64,000 nucleotides of DNA from Nilaparvata lugens. Its lineage: Eukaryota; Arthropoda; Insecta; Hemiptera; Delphacidae. Positions 41,815-53,859 of the stretch are shown here, piece by piece. Position numbers and translations under genes: made by a program. The stretch spans positions 47,616,182-47,680,181 of the forward strand of contig NC_052511.1 of the NCBI RefSeq assembly GCF_014356525.2, in the 5' to 3' direction. The notes under the pieces are model-generated. The model was not told the DNA's origin. It searched no databases and worked only from the letters and a program-made list of their open reading frames with translations. The stretch's first letter is position 1. Every line of letters starts with the position of its first letter.

Positions 41815-42415
41815 TCTAGAAAAAATTTGAAGATGAACTTTTCTTATGAAGTACATGGTATGAATCTGGAAAGAGTCGATACGTGTAAGGATTTGGGTGT
41901 AATCTTTGATAGCTGTCTCAGGTTCTCAGTGCACATAGACAATAAAATGCTAGGTTTTGTTATGAGGAATACAGCTAACTTCAATAACCTTGATGCAATA
42001 TGTACTGTTTATGTGTCATTGGTCCGGAGTGTGTTGGAATATTGCTCTATGATTTGGAACCCTTTAACTGATTTGTGTACTCATGGTCTTGAGGTAGTTC
42101 AGAATAAGTTTTTGAGGTTTCTCTATTACAAGCGCTTCTGCCAATCCTGTCCTTTGGGGTTTTCCTACAGACCGTTTGAGAGGTACCTTTCACTTTGTAT
42201 CATTGAGATTACGACGGGAGAGAGACTCATTGATTTTCGTGCATGGTCTGTTAAGGGGTAGCAATATAGATATATAGTTAGGAGAGAAGTGAAATATAGA
42301 TATTATGTAGTTTACAATGTTACCACGTGGTTAGCATATGCTACAATTCTACCACATGGTTGGCATATGACTGTATTATTGTTCAATTATTTGAATAAAC
42401 ATGATATGATTAGAT
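41815..42415 (+). pseudogene. 5'-truncated LINE, ORF2 C-terminal part and 3' UTR
   Basis: From 41833 the frame reads LERVDTCKDLGVIFDSCLRF, then IDNKMLGFVMRNT, VYVSLVRSVLEYCSMIWNPL, VVQNKFLRFLYYKRF, ending FRAWSVKG at TAG 42259-42261. K-DLGV-FDS-L-F and LVRS-LEY-S--WNP followed by -VQ-KFLR are the standard region after the reverse-transcriptase domain in jockey-like LINE ORF2. A 3' UTR with AATAAAC (about 42402) and GATATGATTA tail-like text follows. The reverse transcriptase core is missing. The 144 codons are intact, so the insertion may be fairly young. Confidence 0.8.
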
Positions 42416-42558
42416 GTCTATATAAATTAGGTGATGAAGTAGGTTAGGCTATGTAGAAATTATTCAAAAAATATATGTTGTAGAGTACATGTCTATATAG
42501 ATTAGGTCATGAAGTAGGTTAGGCTATGTAGAAATTATTCAAAAAATATATGTTGTAC
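42416..42558. repeat. Direct repeat, about 74 bp, two copies
   Basis: TGAAGTAGGTTAGGCTATGT and AGAAATTATTCAAAAAATAT, ATGTTGTA occur twice in tandem. Confidence 0.85.
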
Positions 42559-43330
42559 AATGAATTATAATTTTAAACAACATTAAATATCTTACCTTGT
42601 CATAAGTGTCTTGTATCCCACACTGTTTAGCATATAAAACACTTCCACAAACTTTCCAAACCACCGTACAAAAGTGCTTTATTTGAAAACTTTTTTATTG
42701 CACGAAACTTTCAAATTATGCCGCAATAAATTGTCACAAACAGCTTCAAACACGTCGTTTCTTGAGAGAAGTCCTGCAATTTCAATATTAATCCCATTTT
42801 GTTCACTATTATTGCTTTTTCACTTCCCTTACAAAATTCACATTAAGTTATTGTAGTTTATAATATCACTCTCATTGTTTCAAATCTTGGTGTACCGTAT
42901 TGGTAAGCTCAAACACTTGGGATTTGAAGTATCTTTATAGAAATCCAGTTACTGCAGTCTATGATATCACACACACACTGTTTCAAATCTTGAGATTTGA
43001 AGTATTCCTGTTGTCAGTTAAATCCTAAAAAATAATTTGGAAGAAATATTGAGATGATTGTTTCTGTAGATAATCGAAGAATGTTCTCTTGTTAACTTTT
43101 CAACTCATGCGATCTTTGTCAACTCCATAAAACTGACACAAAATTGTCGATATATCCCATGAGAATATTGCTCAAATCACGGATAATTTGACCCTTATTA
43201 ATTGAACTATCTCCTGGATCTCGCCAAACTGATCAGACAGTCTTTAAAAGTGGTGAGCATCTACATAAATAGTTTGTGCTACTTTCTTCATATTTTCATT
43301 AATCATGCTAAGAAAGTCTGTGTGATGTGC
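42559..43330. other. Unassigned AT-rich sequence
   Basis: Short internal duplications (TGTTTCAAATCTTG near 42870 and 42980) but no ORF, TE terminus or RNA gene recognised. Confidence 0.35.
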
Positions 43331-43860
43331 GCAAATTACAACAGATTCATCTCCAGGAACCCCGTAGAATTTCTGGCATATTCTTGATAGAACCGTTCAG
43401 CTCCAAAGTAACTTATGATTGCGTGAAAACTTCCAGCTCTTCTACTATAAGAAGAGTTTCTCAAGTCTATGATCGTTTGAAAATAGATGAAATTCCCGGT
43501 TCAATCTTCATATTTTCATTACACATTCAAAGATAAAAAATGTTAAATGCGTGAAAATTTACGTATTTATCTCCAGGAACCCCGTAGAATTTCTGGCATA
43601 CTCTTGATAGAACCTTTCAGCTCCAAAGTAACTTATGATTGCCTGAAAACTTCCAGCTCTTCTACTATAAGAAGAGTTTCTCAAGTTTATGATCGTTTAA
43701 AATAACTGGAATTCCCAGTTCAATTTCTCTGGAGTAACTTCAATTGCCTGTCACTAAGGAGAGATCGATTCTGAAGTTAGTCTAAAATCGTTTAGTTCCA
43801 GAGTAATTTATGATTGCGTGGAAATTTCTAGCTTTTTTACTATATTATGAAGAAACTTTG
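43331..43860. repeat. 220-bp tandem duplication plus a degenerate third unit
   Basis: CTCCAGGAACCCCGTAGAAT begins at 43351 and 43571. CTTCCAGCTCTTCTACTATA follows in both. 43790-43860 is a weaker third copy. ORFs at 43202-43536 span it without protein features. Confidence 0.75.
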
Positions 43861-44319
43861 AATGCTTGTCACTAGAGTTTCTTATTTTTGAAAGAAGATT
43901 GACAGTGATACTCTATTAATGAACACTGTCACTAGAGTTTTTTCATTTCTGAAAGTAGATAACACTGTTACACTGTTACTCTTTCACTCTATTACTATGT
44001 TTCTCTGTTATTCTGTTAATAACAGTGAATATTTCTCTCTGGAAAAGGATAAAACAGTTACTCTATCACTCGGGTGATCTGTTAATGAACACAGAATCAC
44101 AGGGAGCTTCAGAAGTAACCAGGAGATTCCAAGGTTACTAGAACTTATCATTCTTTGTAGTAGACCTACCAGCATAGAGGAAAGATAGATGAGTACCTTT
44201 CTCTAGTCTTGTTCTATGAAACTAGACACCGAAACTTCGATTAGCGTTCCTCTAAGAGTCTGTAATAACTATTAAAATATCCACAGTAAAGTTTCAAAAT
44301 TCACTAAAGTTTTTAGCGA

Positions 44320-44430
44320 CACTAGAATATAATAGAATAGAATAGGCTGACTGCCTTTATTTTATACTTGGGAGGGCGAAGTTAGGGCGCAGTCAGCCCT
44401 CTCTTACACTTAACCCTAGAGAGAGAGTAA
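44320..44430 (-). repeat. Family F retroposon 3' end in reverse
   Basis: A TAGAATAGAATAGG tail at the left, then CTGACTGCCTTTATTTTATA and GGGCGAAGTTAGGGCGCAGT. A plus-strand relative ends at 53850 with an AATC tail. It interrupts the tandem array below. Confidence 0.65.
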
Positions 44431-44439
44431 AGTTTCAAG

Positions 44440-45425
44440 ATGCCAAGATAGAGTTCCTCATTAATGTTACTGAGATAGAGAAAGTATTGATGGGTCTATA
44501 ATTTCCTATTCATATTCTATGTTATTAAACACCAAAACGTCGAATAGATCTCCTCTATTAGTCTATGTTAGATCCATAGATCCTTATATGAATATTAATT
44601 CATAGATTCACAGTAAAGTTTCGGAGTTTGACAACTTTCAAGTTACCGTAACAAGGGAATAAGCTGAGAAACTTGTTCTGTTATACTATTATAACTTGTT
44701 CTGTTTGCTATTATACACCAAAACGTCGAATAGAATTCCTCTATAAGTTTGTAACAGTTCCATAGATCCTTATATGAATATTAATTCATAGATTCACAGT
44801 GAAGTTTCGGAGTTTGACAACTTTCAAGTTACCGTAACAAGGGAATAAGCTGAGAAACTTGTTCTGTTATACTATTATAACTTGTTCTGTTTGCTATTAT
44901 ACACCAAAACGTCGAATAGAATTCCTCTATAAGTTTGTAACAGTTCCATAGATCCTTATATGAATATTAATTCATAGATTCACAGTAAAGTTTCGGAGTT
45001 GACAACTTTCAAGTTACCGTAACAAGGGAATAAGCTGAGAAACTTGTTCTGTCATACTATTATAACTTGTTCTGTTTGCTATTATACACCAAAACGTCGA
45101 ATAGAATTCCTCTATAAGTTTGTAACAGCTCCATAGATCCTTATATGAATATTAATTCATAGATTCACAGTAAAGTTTCGGAGTTTGACAACTTTCAAGC
45201 TACCGTAACAAGGGAATAAGCTGAGAAACTTGTTCTGTTATACTATTATAACTTGTTCTGTTTGCTATTATACACCAAAACGTCGAATAGAATTCCTCTA
45301 TAAGTTTGTAACAGTTCCATAGATCCTTATATGAATATTAATTCATAGATTCACAGTAAAGTTTCGGAGTTTGACAACTTTCAAGTTACCGTAACAAGGG
45401 AATAAGCTAAGAAACTTGTTCTAGA
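44440..45425. repeat. Satellite-like tandem array, 185-186 bp period
   Basis: AAAACGTCGAATAG begins at 44534, 44720, 44906, 45091 and 45277. The later units are nearly identical (CTATTATAACTTGTTCTGTT, ATTCATAGATTCACAGTAAA). A degenerate unit lies before the family F insert (about 44220-44320). No coding. Confidence 0.9.
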
Positions 45426-45720
45426 ACTTCATAAATCACTATTCTAGATGAGTTCCAAGAAGAGTTCTGTCGGATATCTGGGCTGACTTCACAGGGGAAC
45501 TCCAACCAAGAAAGCTGTCGTCTGATCTTAGAGTCTTGCCAGATTTTTTGGCAGGTTGCTGACGTCACTTGACGGTCGTTTGGAGGAAGCATTATTTGTG
45601 TGAGGTTGAGGTTTCCAGTTCAGCTGGAATGTGACGTCATTTTGGACAAAGTTCCTGGAACAGAAAGAAGAGAAAAAATTATTGCTGGTAGTGCAAGTTT
45701 TAACAAGATATGTTTCTCGA
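45426..45720. other. Unassigned, with a minus ORF
   Basis: Minus 45592-45407 reads MLPPNDRQVTSATCQKIWQD and SKIRRQLSWLEF, with mixed codon use and somewhat higher GC than the flanks. No splice sites were recognised, so it is only a weak exon candidate. Confidence 0.25.
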
Positions 45721-45721
45721 T

Positions 45722-45865
45722 ATTATAGTGAAGTCCATGTTAGAATGACAGTATTTGATTGACATTGGTGTTGCTATCCTTGTCTATCATTCAACATAAC
45801 AGATAACGCTATCTTCTTGTAGCTCCGCAATGTTGCCAGATTGTTTTTCACTGATATGGAAATAC
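45722..45865 (+). mobile_element. Family C MITE half
   Basis: TATAGTGAAGTCCATGTTAG, CATTGGTGTTGCTATCCTTG and CGCAATGTTGCCAGATTGTT. No partner end nearby. Confidence 0.7.
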
Positions 45866-45988
45866 CATTAATTAACAAAATAATCAAACTGAATTTTGAA
45901 AATATATTTTTTAATCATTGGAAAATAGATTTTCTTGGTGATTAAAATATGATTGATTATTCTAAAGAAACATGAACAGTTGATATTA

Positions 45989-46140
45989 TCCTATACTATT
46001 TAAACGAGCAACTTCTGTTTATATGTTTATATGTTTGTATTTCACCGTATCTCGAAAACGGCTCTAACGATTCTCACGAAATTTGGAACAAAGTAGGTTT
46101 ATGATAATATGAAGATTCGATTGCACTAGGTAGATTGCTG
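45989..46140 (+). mobile_element. Helitron Hel-2 5' fragment
   Basis: TCCTATACTATTTAAACGAG, preceded by A, then CGTATCTCGAAAACGGCTCT. It is cut by a reverse family E copy at about 46145. Confidence 0.6.
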
Positions 46141-46144
46141 AAGG

Positions 46145-46400
46145 ACATTGGAAGGATTATATACACTTATATACAATAGCTTACAATACAGCAAAATTAT
46201 AGATGAATTTACAAAATATAAACTAAGAAAATAATTATTGAGCTGCATATCAAATGAAAAAAAGCAATTTGTAATAACTATAGATAAAATAGATATATTG
46301 TTATGCATCTACATAAATTGGCGGAGTTCTGGACATATCAATGTCTATTCTTCGGAAAGAATATTCGAAGTATCCTTCCCACTAACTCTCTACCAAAAGA
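46145..46400 (-). mobile_element. Family E SINE-like element in reverse
   Basis: CAATAGCTTACAATACAGCA through CATCTACATAAATTGGCGGA to TCCCACTAACTCTCTACC. The 5' boundary is shared with other copies. The AATC tail is missing. Confidence 0.7.
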
Positions 46401-46850
46401 GTGAGAAGGAGAAGGAAGAATGAGAACAAGGCGGATAAGAAAAAGACGAAGAACAAGAATAAGGAGAAGAGAAAAATAAAAGAAAGTGAAGAACAGAAAT
46501 ATTTTGGAAATAAATCCATCATATTAAAAGGATTACAAGGAGGAGGAGGAGGAGGAAGTGGAGAATAAATAAAGATAGGAGGAGCTTGAGGACGAGAAGG
46601 AGAAGGGAGAAGGTAGAGGAAGGAGAAGGAAGAGGACGAGGAGGAGGAGTAGAAAGAGGAGAAGTAGGGGTGATTGAGTGGGAACAGGAAGTGGATGATT
46701 AGAGCTTAGAAGACGAAAAAGCAGAATTGGAAATGATAGATCAAAAAACGAAGGAAAAGGAGGGGGAAGTGGAGAAAGAGTAGAAGTAGAAGAAGAAGAA
46801 GAGAAGAAGAAGAAGAAGAAGAAGAAGAGAAGAAGAAGAAACAGCTTTTA
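46401..46850. repeat. Purine-rich GAAGGA/GAAGAA tract
   Basis: Irregular purine repeats with a clean GAAGAA tract at 46785-46842. No gene. Confidence 0.85.
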
Positions 46851-47154
46851 CTTGATAGTGATTACATTCATCAACACATTTGAAGACTTGTATATTAATT
46901 TAAATACTATATTTCATGTGTTTTGAGTGCCTACAGTGAATTCGGAAACATAACTGTACTGAATTTGATTCATATTCTGAGGTTTCTCATGTGATTGAGT
47001 AGCCTATTGTACTGTCTTGTCTTGTCTCAGAGATGCACCTGAGTCTCATGAAATTAATTGATGTGTTACATTCCTTGAAATGTACACTCATATCTTGGTT
47101 CACTTTCTCCTTTCAATTGGGTACATTACAGGTAATATTACATCCAATTCTACT
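46851..47154. other. Unassigned sequence
   Basis: AT-rich. Nothing recognised. Confidence 0.35.
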
Positions 47155-47750
47155 TTTTCGCCACACTGCACAGAAAGCAGCTGTTTTGCAGTCCCTACGT
47201 AGATCTGAAAGACATTGTTTGCAGACGACTCTCGTCTGACGTCAGAACAGGTTTCTTTCCGGTCTAGGCCGGAAAGAGTACCCTTTCCAGCCGCTAACAT
47301 GGAACTAAGAAAGGTGATCAATAAACAGCTGATCAAAAAACTTTTCATTATTTGAGTTCATTATTCAATAATTAAAACATTTATAATAATATCATCTTAT
47401 TGTCATTTGAAAGAATAAAAAAGTATCAACTCAACCTCCCACATAATTGAACATCATCTTTTCGGTTATTTAGACAAATCAGAATAAAAAATAAAAATAC
47501 TTGGACAATTTCCTGATATTCAGATCACCTCAGATTTGCTAGAGCTATCACCTTCCACTTCTGCTTTCGGAAATGCTTAGTAAACAACTATTCTCATAAT
47601 ATATATTGTTTATTTTTGTGTGTGACGAAAAATAGCGTTCGCACCACGGGCAAAAATGTTTTTCCAGCTCTCAATCTTTTCTAGTCCTCGGCCTACGGCC
47701 TCGGACTTGAAAACCGATTTCGAGCCGGAAAAATCTAATTTTCTATACTA
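47155..47750 (+). mobile_element. Family N element, best copy
   Basis: TTCGCCACACTGCACAGAAA at the start, CCGGTCTAGGCCGGAAAG, AACAGCTGATCAAAAAACTT and CTCGGCCTACGGCCTCGGAC. The terminal GGTGCGAAA seen in other copies is lost here. Matches 31655-32260 and 18715-19165, which define about 600 bp. No transposase. Confidence 0.65.
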
Positions 47751-48111
47751 TTGATATTGCACCCAATACAGGAAAACTGATTTTCAAAACTTCATTCTCC
47801 TACCTTCATCAATGAATTTCCCCCTCCCATCTTCAAAACAGGTTATTACTTCCCCTCTCACCTTCCTATTTCTATTCTTCCCCTCAAACCAATTTGCACG
47901 ATCAAACCATGTTTATTCATTCATTTATTGGAATATTTTTATTATTATATATGTTTATTTATTTCATTTACGCTCCATTTTGTAATTATAGATATTTATA
48001 TCGTATTTACTCTAAAGTGAGGATCACATGGTACTTTCAGCATAAGTTTAAAGGGAACCATTGAATTTATATATAGGGGAAACTGACAATTAAAAGTGAA
48101 TCTTACAATAG
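47751..48111. other. Unassigned AT-rich sequence
   Basis: Nothing recognised. Confidence 0.35.
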
Positions 48112-48475
48112 TGAGGTCCACGTTATAATGGCAGTGAAGAAAGATAGCAGAACAACGTTGCCGTTTCTCTGTCCTCTCAATGCCTCCTATAGACGGTAGC
48201 TGATACAGGTTTATTGATGTAATATTAACTGTTCATTCTCGTTTGAAATAATCAATTATATTTTATTAAGCAGGAAATTATATTTTCCAATTATTTCATA
48301 ATGAATTTACAAAATTAAGATGAAATATTCTGTTAATTCTACATTGTTAAAAGACGATCTGGCAACAGAGCAAATCGAGAAAGAGATAGTGATATCCGCT
48401 TTGTTGAATGATAGACAAGGATAGCAATACCATTGCTAATCAAACACTGCCATTATAACGTGGAACTCACTATAG
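48112..48475 (+). mobile_element. Family C MITE, complete
   Basis: TAGTGAGGTCCACGTTATAA at the left and TTATAACGTGGAACTCACTA at the right. 364 bp, with the GACGGTAGCTGATACAGG and TGATAGACAAGGATAGCAAT segments that other copies carry singly. TA-like flanks. Confidence 0.85.
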
Positions 48476-49151
48476 AGATCGGGTGAGATAATTCATCGTT
48501 TCTGAAATTGAACGATTGATTAAAACCCAGTGAGCCATTTTATTATCATGAGTATATAACCCATTCACATGTACATAATTTGTATGTATATGCTTTTCAG
48601 TACATGAATTTATGAATCTGTTCCTATATATTGTAACCTGCATTGCCATCTATATAATATTTAACTTGAATATATATTTGTGATACACCCTATCCAATCA
48701 TAATGCGAGTGAATAATAGATGGTTGAATTTCAATCGACATTGATTTTATCGATGTTGGAATTATCGATATATCTTGACAGAGAGGTTGAATTATGGATA
48801 ATAGATTGTTAGATTATAATCGATATCGGAGTTATCGATGTTGAATTATCGATAATATCTGAGTGAGTTTGAATTATTCATAGCGCGAGATGGAAATCTC
48901 TTCAGTAAGAGAATTACGTGGCTTGTGTATTATTTATGACTAAATCCGGTCATATATCAAGTCTTTAGTTCCGATTTGGCATGAGTCGATGGTTTTTTTT
49001 GTACCTGTATTGTTTTTGTGAATATTTCAAACAAGTATTGGAATTAATTGAGCTAATATGATTGAAAAAGCTTCATAATTCTTGATTCTTTGTTGTCTAT
49101 TGCCGCATTCATTTTATAATATTTTGTCCAAAAACAGAATAATGTATGTAA
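48476..49151. other. AT-rich sequence with imperfect ATCGAT repeats
   Basis: 48700-48870 repeats ATTATCGATA/ATCGATGTT words irregularly. Otherwise nothing is recognised. Confidence 0.4.
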
Positions 49152-49660
49152 TCCTATTATATTAAGCGAGCAATTTCTGTATATATTAATTTATATGGAT
49201 AAAACAAAATAAATCTTATAGCACCCTTTATTCTTTAAAAAACTTTTAAATAGTTGAACAACTATTTGAAACTAGTTATTCAACTACTTTAAAGTTTTTT
49301 AAAGAATAAAGGGTGCTATAAGATTTATTCTGTTTCATTAATTTAAAAGTAGCCCATGTCAATAAGTGTTTTATTTATATGGTTATGTGGTTATCTGGCT
49401 ATCTGGTTATGTGGATATATTATTATATGAGTATATATTTATGTGCAACGGATCTCGAAAACGGCTTTAACAATTTTCACGAAATTTGGAACGAAGTAGG
49501 TTTATGATATGAAGATTCGATTGCAGGTATCAACCCTTGGATAACTCGCTGAAGGATAAATACATCCTTGGAAAAACAGCTGAAAACTTTGTCGTCTGTC
49601 GATACCGTAATGGAAGAGAGTAAACGAGTGCATGTGTGTTGGATCATCCAGCTGATCTCA
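49152..49660 (+). mobile_element. Helitron Hel-2 copy with a foldback inside
   Basis: TCCTATTATATTAAGCGAGC preceded by A. The body ACGGATCTCGAAAACGGCTT matches 28890 and 46045. The palindrome at 49203-49338 lies near the 5' end. The 3' end was not located. Confidence 0.6.
49203..49338. repeat. Near-perfect palindrome (about 135 bp)
   Basis: AATAAATCTTATAGCACCCT, TTATTCTTTAAAAAACTTT is mirrored by AAAGTTTTTTAAAGAATAAA and GGGTGCTATAAGATTTATT. Foldback MITE or hairpin. Confidence 0.85.
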
Positions 49661-49929
49661 CGAGAAGAAAAATTCAGCAAGAGAAACTCATTTTCGTTTA
49701 TTATTTTATTTTTTAGAAAAACATGTTTACTTCAGAAACTCCAAAATAGTAACTAGATGCTGTTAGTGATACATAGTATATTAACAAATATTGTAGCAAA
49801 CACAGTAGATCATTCTAAATCGAATTCATAGTATATCTAGACACAGTCCCACACACATGAACTCGCTCAATCACTTCCATCACCAACAGACGACGAAATA
49901 ATTATCATCAGGTGTTTTTTCAAGGATGA

Positions 49930-50005
49930 ATAATAATTATATAAGCCAGTATATTATATTGTAACCTACATAAATCAAGTACTCAATCAATCAATCAATC
50001 TCCTA
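49930..50005 (+). repeat. Family E 3' tail fragment
   Basis: TATAAGCCAGTATATTATAT, then ACATAAATCAAGTACTCAAT and an AATC tail. Confidence 0.7.
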
Positions 50006-50640
50006 CTTCTTTTTTCCGTTTTCTCCCTCTTGTTCTTCGTTTTCTTCCTCCTCTTCCTCCACTTCCTCTTTCTCTTCTGTTCCTCCTCCTTCTTCTCCAT
50101 CTTCTTCCCCCCTACTTCTTCTTCTTCTTTCCCTTGTTCTCCATTCTCTCCTCTCCTCTCTCTGACCCACTCTTTCCTTCTATCTCACCCTCTCATCTTC
50201 CTTTTCTTCTCTTCGTTTTCTCTTTTCTCAAACCTTTACGTTCATCACCCGTTTTCCATCTTATTCCTCTCCTCTTAACCGCTTTCCTTCTCTCTCTTTT
50301 TCTCTTTTCTCAAACCTTTACGTTCATCCACCGTTTCACATCTTATCCTTCTCCTCTCAACCGCTTTCCTTCTCTCTCTTTTTCTCTTTTCTCAAACCTT
50401 TACGTTCATCCACTGTTTCACATATTATTCCTATCCTCTCAACCGCTTTCCTTCTCTCTCTTCTTCTCTTTTCTTGAACCTTTACGTTCATCCACCGTTT
50501 CACATCTTATTCTTCTCCTCTCAACCGCTTTCCTTCTCTCTCTTTTTCTCTTTTCTCAAACCTTTACGTTCATCCCCGTTTCACATCTTATTCCTCTCTC
50601 AACCGCTTTCTATCCAACCCTTTCTCAACCACCCACTTCT
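50006..50640. repeat. Pyrimidine-rich tract with an 82-bp minisatellite
   Basis: AACCTTTACGTTCATC recurs at 50231, 50313, 50395, 50477 and 50559, a period of exactly 82 bp. The long Ser/Phe/Leu ORFs (up to 246 codons) are composition artefacts. Confidence 0.9.
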
Positions 50641-50985
50641 TCAGCACACCTATTCACCATCTTTCTTCATCTTTGTTCCACATTCGCACACGCTAATACT
50701 CGCTTCTCACTCCATAGTTGTTCTCAACTCACTGTGGTAAGCCTAAGCTCTACCTTTGTTCGCCGGCTTTGTTCCCCAGTCAGTACCTACTTCAATAAAT
50801 TCCTCTACTTGCCGGGCTTTCTCTCACCTACTTACAATGTCTATCTTTGTCTCACGTGTGCTGTCTGTGATTAATTATTGTTAAGCTATATTCATCAGAA
50901 CTCATACATTTGAGAATAGAGCAAATATAATTTATGTATAGTAAAATCTACATTATAAAGCAGTGCTTGATTAGCAATGGTATTT
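50641..50985. other. Unassigned sequence
   Basis: Less repetitive C/T-rich DNA. No supported exon. Confidence 0.3.
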
Positions 50986-52150
50986 CTATCCTTGTCTTCA
51001 ATTTATAGTCAACTCGACAGCTGATTTATGATGAATAATTCTATAGTCTGATTTTTACTCTAATATTGACATATGAAGGAGGCTCCTTTTTCCTTTTATA
51101 TTATTCTTGAAATGCAAAGTTTCCAAAAACCTTGTATATACGTCGACGCGCAATTTAAAAAGGAACACACCTGTCAAATTTCATGAAAATCTATTACGGC
51201 GTTTCGCCGTAAATGCGCAACATATAAACATTTGAACATTCAAACATTTAAATAAAATATTCAAACATTTCAACATTAAGAGAAATGCCAAACCGTCCAC
51301 TTGAATCTTAGACCTCACTTCGCTCGGTCAATTATTAATTGCAGATATAAGATGATTTTCACCAGCTGATCAAAAGTAAAATACGCTTGTTCATGGCGCA
51401 TAAGTCTGTACGCACCTTATGAGGAGAGTTTCTTGAAAGTAGGACAGTAAAAGAAGCTAATATACAGGTGAGATAAGGACAGAATAAACAGAGCATAAGA
51501 GGGAGAATATATACTAGTTGCTCTGTGAACAGTAGACCTCACGCAGTATTCTCAAACACAAGTACCTGATTGAAACTATAGACCTTATGGAAATACAGCA
51601 ATAGACTGGCTTCTCCACACATCTGTGTAATCAATTGTCAGCTAATTTGTGAAGAATAATAATTATTCTATAGTCTGATTTTTACTCTAATATTGACGTA
51701 TGAAGGAGGCTCCTTTTCCTTTTATATTATCCTTGAAATGCAGAATTTCCAAAAACCTTGAATATACGTCGACGCGCAATTTACATACCTGTCAAATTTT
51801 ATGAAAATCTATTACCGCGTTTCGCCGTAAATGCGCAACATATACACATTTAAACATTCAAACATTCAAATATTCAAATATTTCAACATTTAAACATTAA
51901 GAGAAATGCCAAACCGTCCACTTGAATCTTAGACCTAACTTTGCTCGGTCAATTCTCAAATGCATTAAATTATTAAATGCTGATTTTCATCAGCTGATCA
52001 AAAGTGAAATCTGCGTACTGTTCGTGGCGCATAAGTCTGTACGCACCTTATGATGAGAGTTCTTGAAAGTAGGACAGTAAGAAGCTAATAATATACAGGT
52101 GAGATAAGGACAGAATAATCAGAGCAAAAGAGGCAGAATATATATGAGAT
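50986..52150 (+). repeat. 631-bp tandem duplication (family B plus family G half)
   Basis: Two units each hold family B, CATTTAAACATTCAAACATT-type text, CAGCTGATCAAAAGTGAAAT, GTCTGTACGCACCTTATGA and GAAAGTAGGACAGTAA. CGCACC at 51411 and 52042 sets the 631-bp period. Confidence 0.8.
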
Positions 52151-52324
52151 ATACTGCGAATAGAGTGTGGAACACAGGAGTTTCTTGAAGAGGAAAAGGT
52201 GTGGGACTGGCGGAAACATGGCAGGCTCTAAATGGAGCCTTGGAAATGGAGAATTGAAACGAAGATAATAACCTCTTTTCACATGTCACTATTTCAGTCT
52301 TGAATGCTCTTCTCTCTCTCCCTC
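52151..52324. other. Unassigned sequence
   Basis: No supported feature. Confidence 0.3.
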
Positions 52325-52618
52325 GCTTGGTAGAGAGTTAGTGGGGAAGATATTTTTAATATTCTTTCCGAAGAGTGGACATTGATATGTCCAAAGCTCC
52401 GCCAATTTATGTAGATGCATTACAATATAATTATCGACAGTTATTATATTACAAATTGCTTTTTCATATCATATACAGTTCAATAATTATTTTCTTAGTC
52501 TATATTATGTAAATTCATCTATAATGTTGCTGTATTGTAAGCTATTGTATATAAGTGCATAAGCCAGTATATATTGTAATCTACATAAATAAAGTACTCA
52601 ATCAATCAATCAATCAAT
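52325..52618 (+). mobile_element. Family E SINE-like element, complete
   Basis: TTGGTAGAGAGTTAGTGGGG to ATAAATAAAGTACTCAATCA with a CAAT tail, immediately followed by TCTC repeats. Confidence 0.75.
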
Positions 52619-53214
52619 CTCTCTCTCTCGCTCTTCATTGCTGTTCTTTTTCCTATCCTTTCTCCTGCTCTCTTCCCTGTTCTCCCTATCTTTCTTCTCT
52701 CTCTTTCATCATCCTCTCCAGGGTTTTCTCCCTCCACTTCTACCTGTCTTCTCATCTCTTTCTCTTGTTCGCATGATGATGACCTACTAACTTTTCCCTT
52801 TTTATCATCTACTATTCCTCTCTTTTTTTCTCTTTTCGTCACTGGTCCTCCTCCCTTTCACACAACTTCTCTCTTCCAATCTCTCTTGCTCACTCACTCT
52901 CTCACTCTTTCCCTGCCTTCATTTCCTTTGAAATTCTCTATCATCTCCCGTTCTTTCCAGTCCACAGGCTTTACAATCTTCTTATTCTCTCTTCTTACTT
53001 ATCTATCAGTATTTGAATCTCTCTCACGCTCTCTCTCTCTCTCTCTCGTTGATGGGAAGGATATTATTTTATATACTTCTAAAAGAATCGACAATTATTT
53101 GTTGAAACACCGCCGATTTATGAAGTTACATTACAATCTTATATTATCGTTATTCTAATTACATTCTGTATTTTTATTCTCATTGATTTATACTTTGTGA
53201 AAATTCGTTGAATA
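52619..53214. repeat. Pyrimidine-rich block, unit 1 of a dispersed duplication
   Basis: TGTTCTTTTTCCTATCCTTT, CTCCTGCTCTCTTCCCTGTT recurs at 53309. CTCTATCATCTCCCGTTCTT recurs at 54150. ORFs here are low-complexity. Confidence 0.75.
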
Positions 53215-53732
53215 ACTAGCATTATCGTCATTTAATGTAAATTAGTGTATAAGCCAGTAAATATTGTAACATACATAAATAAATAAATCAAATCCAATCT
53301 TAATTGATGTTCTTTTTCCTATCCTTTCTCCTGCTCTCTTCCCTGTTCTCCCTATCTTTCTTCTCTCTCTTCCATCATCCTTTCCAGGGTTTTCTCCCCA
53401 CACTTCTACCTGTCTTCTCATCTCTTTCTCTTTTTTGCATGATGACGACCTACTATTTCCTCTTTATCATCCACTATTCTCTCTTTTTTCTCTCTTTTCG
53501 ACACTGTTCCTCCTCCCTCTCACATTACTTCTCTCTACCAATCTCTCTTGCTCACTCATTCTCTCACTCTCTTTCTCTTGCTCACTCACTCCCTCTTTTG
53601 TTTGTTGTAATTTTGTTTTTTCTTTCTTTCATTCGCTATTTGGAAGTTTTTTATTATTTTGTAAAATTTGTTTGTTTTCATAGTCTTATAATCTTTGTTG
53701 TACAGTGTTTTAGAATTGTATTGGAGGGTATT
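53215..53732. repeat. Retroposon tail plus pyrimidine-rich unit 2
   Basis: GTGTATAAGCCAGTAAATAT and ATAAATAAATAAATC form a family E-like tail (53240-53300). The duplicated CT-rich block follows, reaching about 53600. Confidence 0.7.
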
Positions 53733-53850
53733 AATACTTGTATTAATACTTAGAATTGTATTGGAGGGTTAAGTGTAAGAGAGGGCCGGCTACTCCCTAA
53801 CTTCGCCCTCCTAGGTTTTCAATAAAGGCAGCTAATCAATCAATCAATCC
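53733..53850 (+). repeat. Family F retroposon 3' end
   Basis: TTAAGTGTAAGAGAGGGCCG, CCCTAACTTCGCCCTCCTAG and TTTTCAATAAAGGCAGC with an AATC tail. Reverse relative at 44320-44430. Confidence 0.7.
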
Positions 53851-53859
53851 CTCTCTTTA

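Noticed and set aside
50134..50874. 246-codon ORF rich in Ser, Phe and Leu, the longest plus ORF here
   Set aside because: It spans an 82-bp pyrimidine minisatellite, and the periodic residues come from the DNA repeat.
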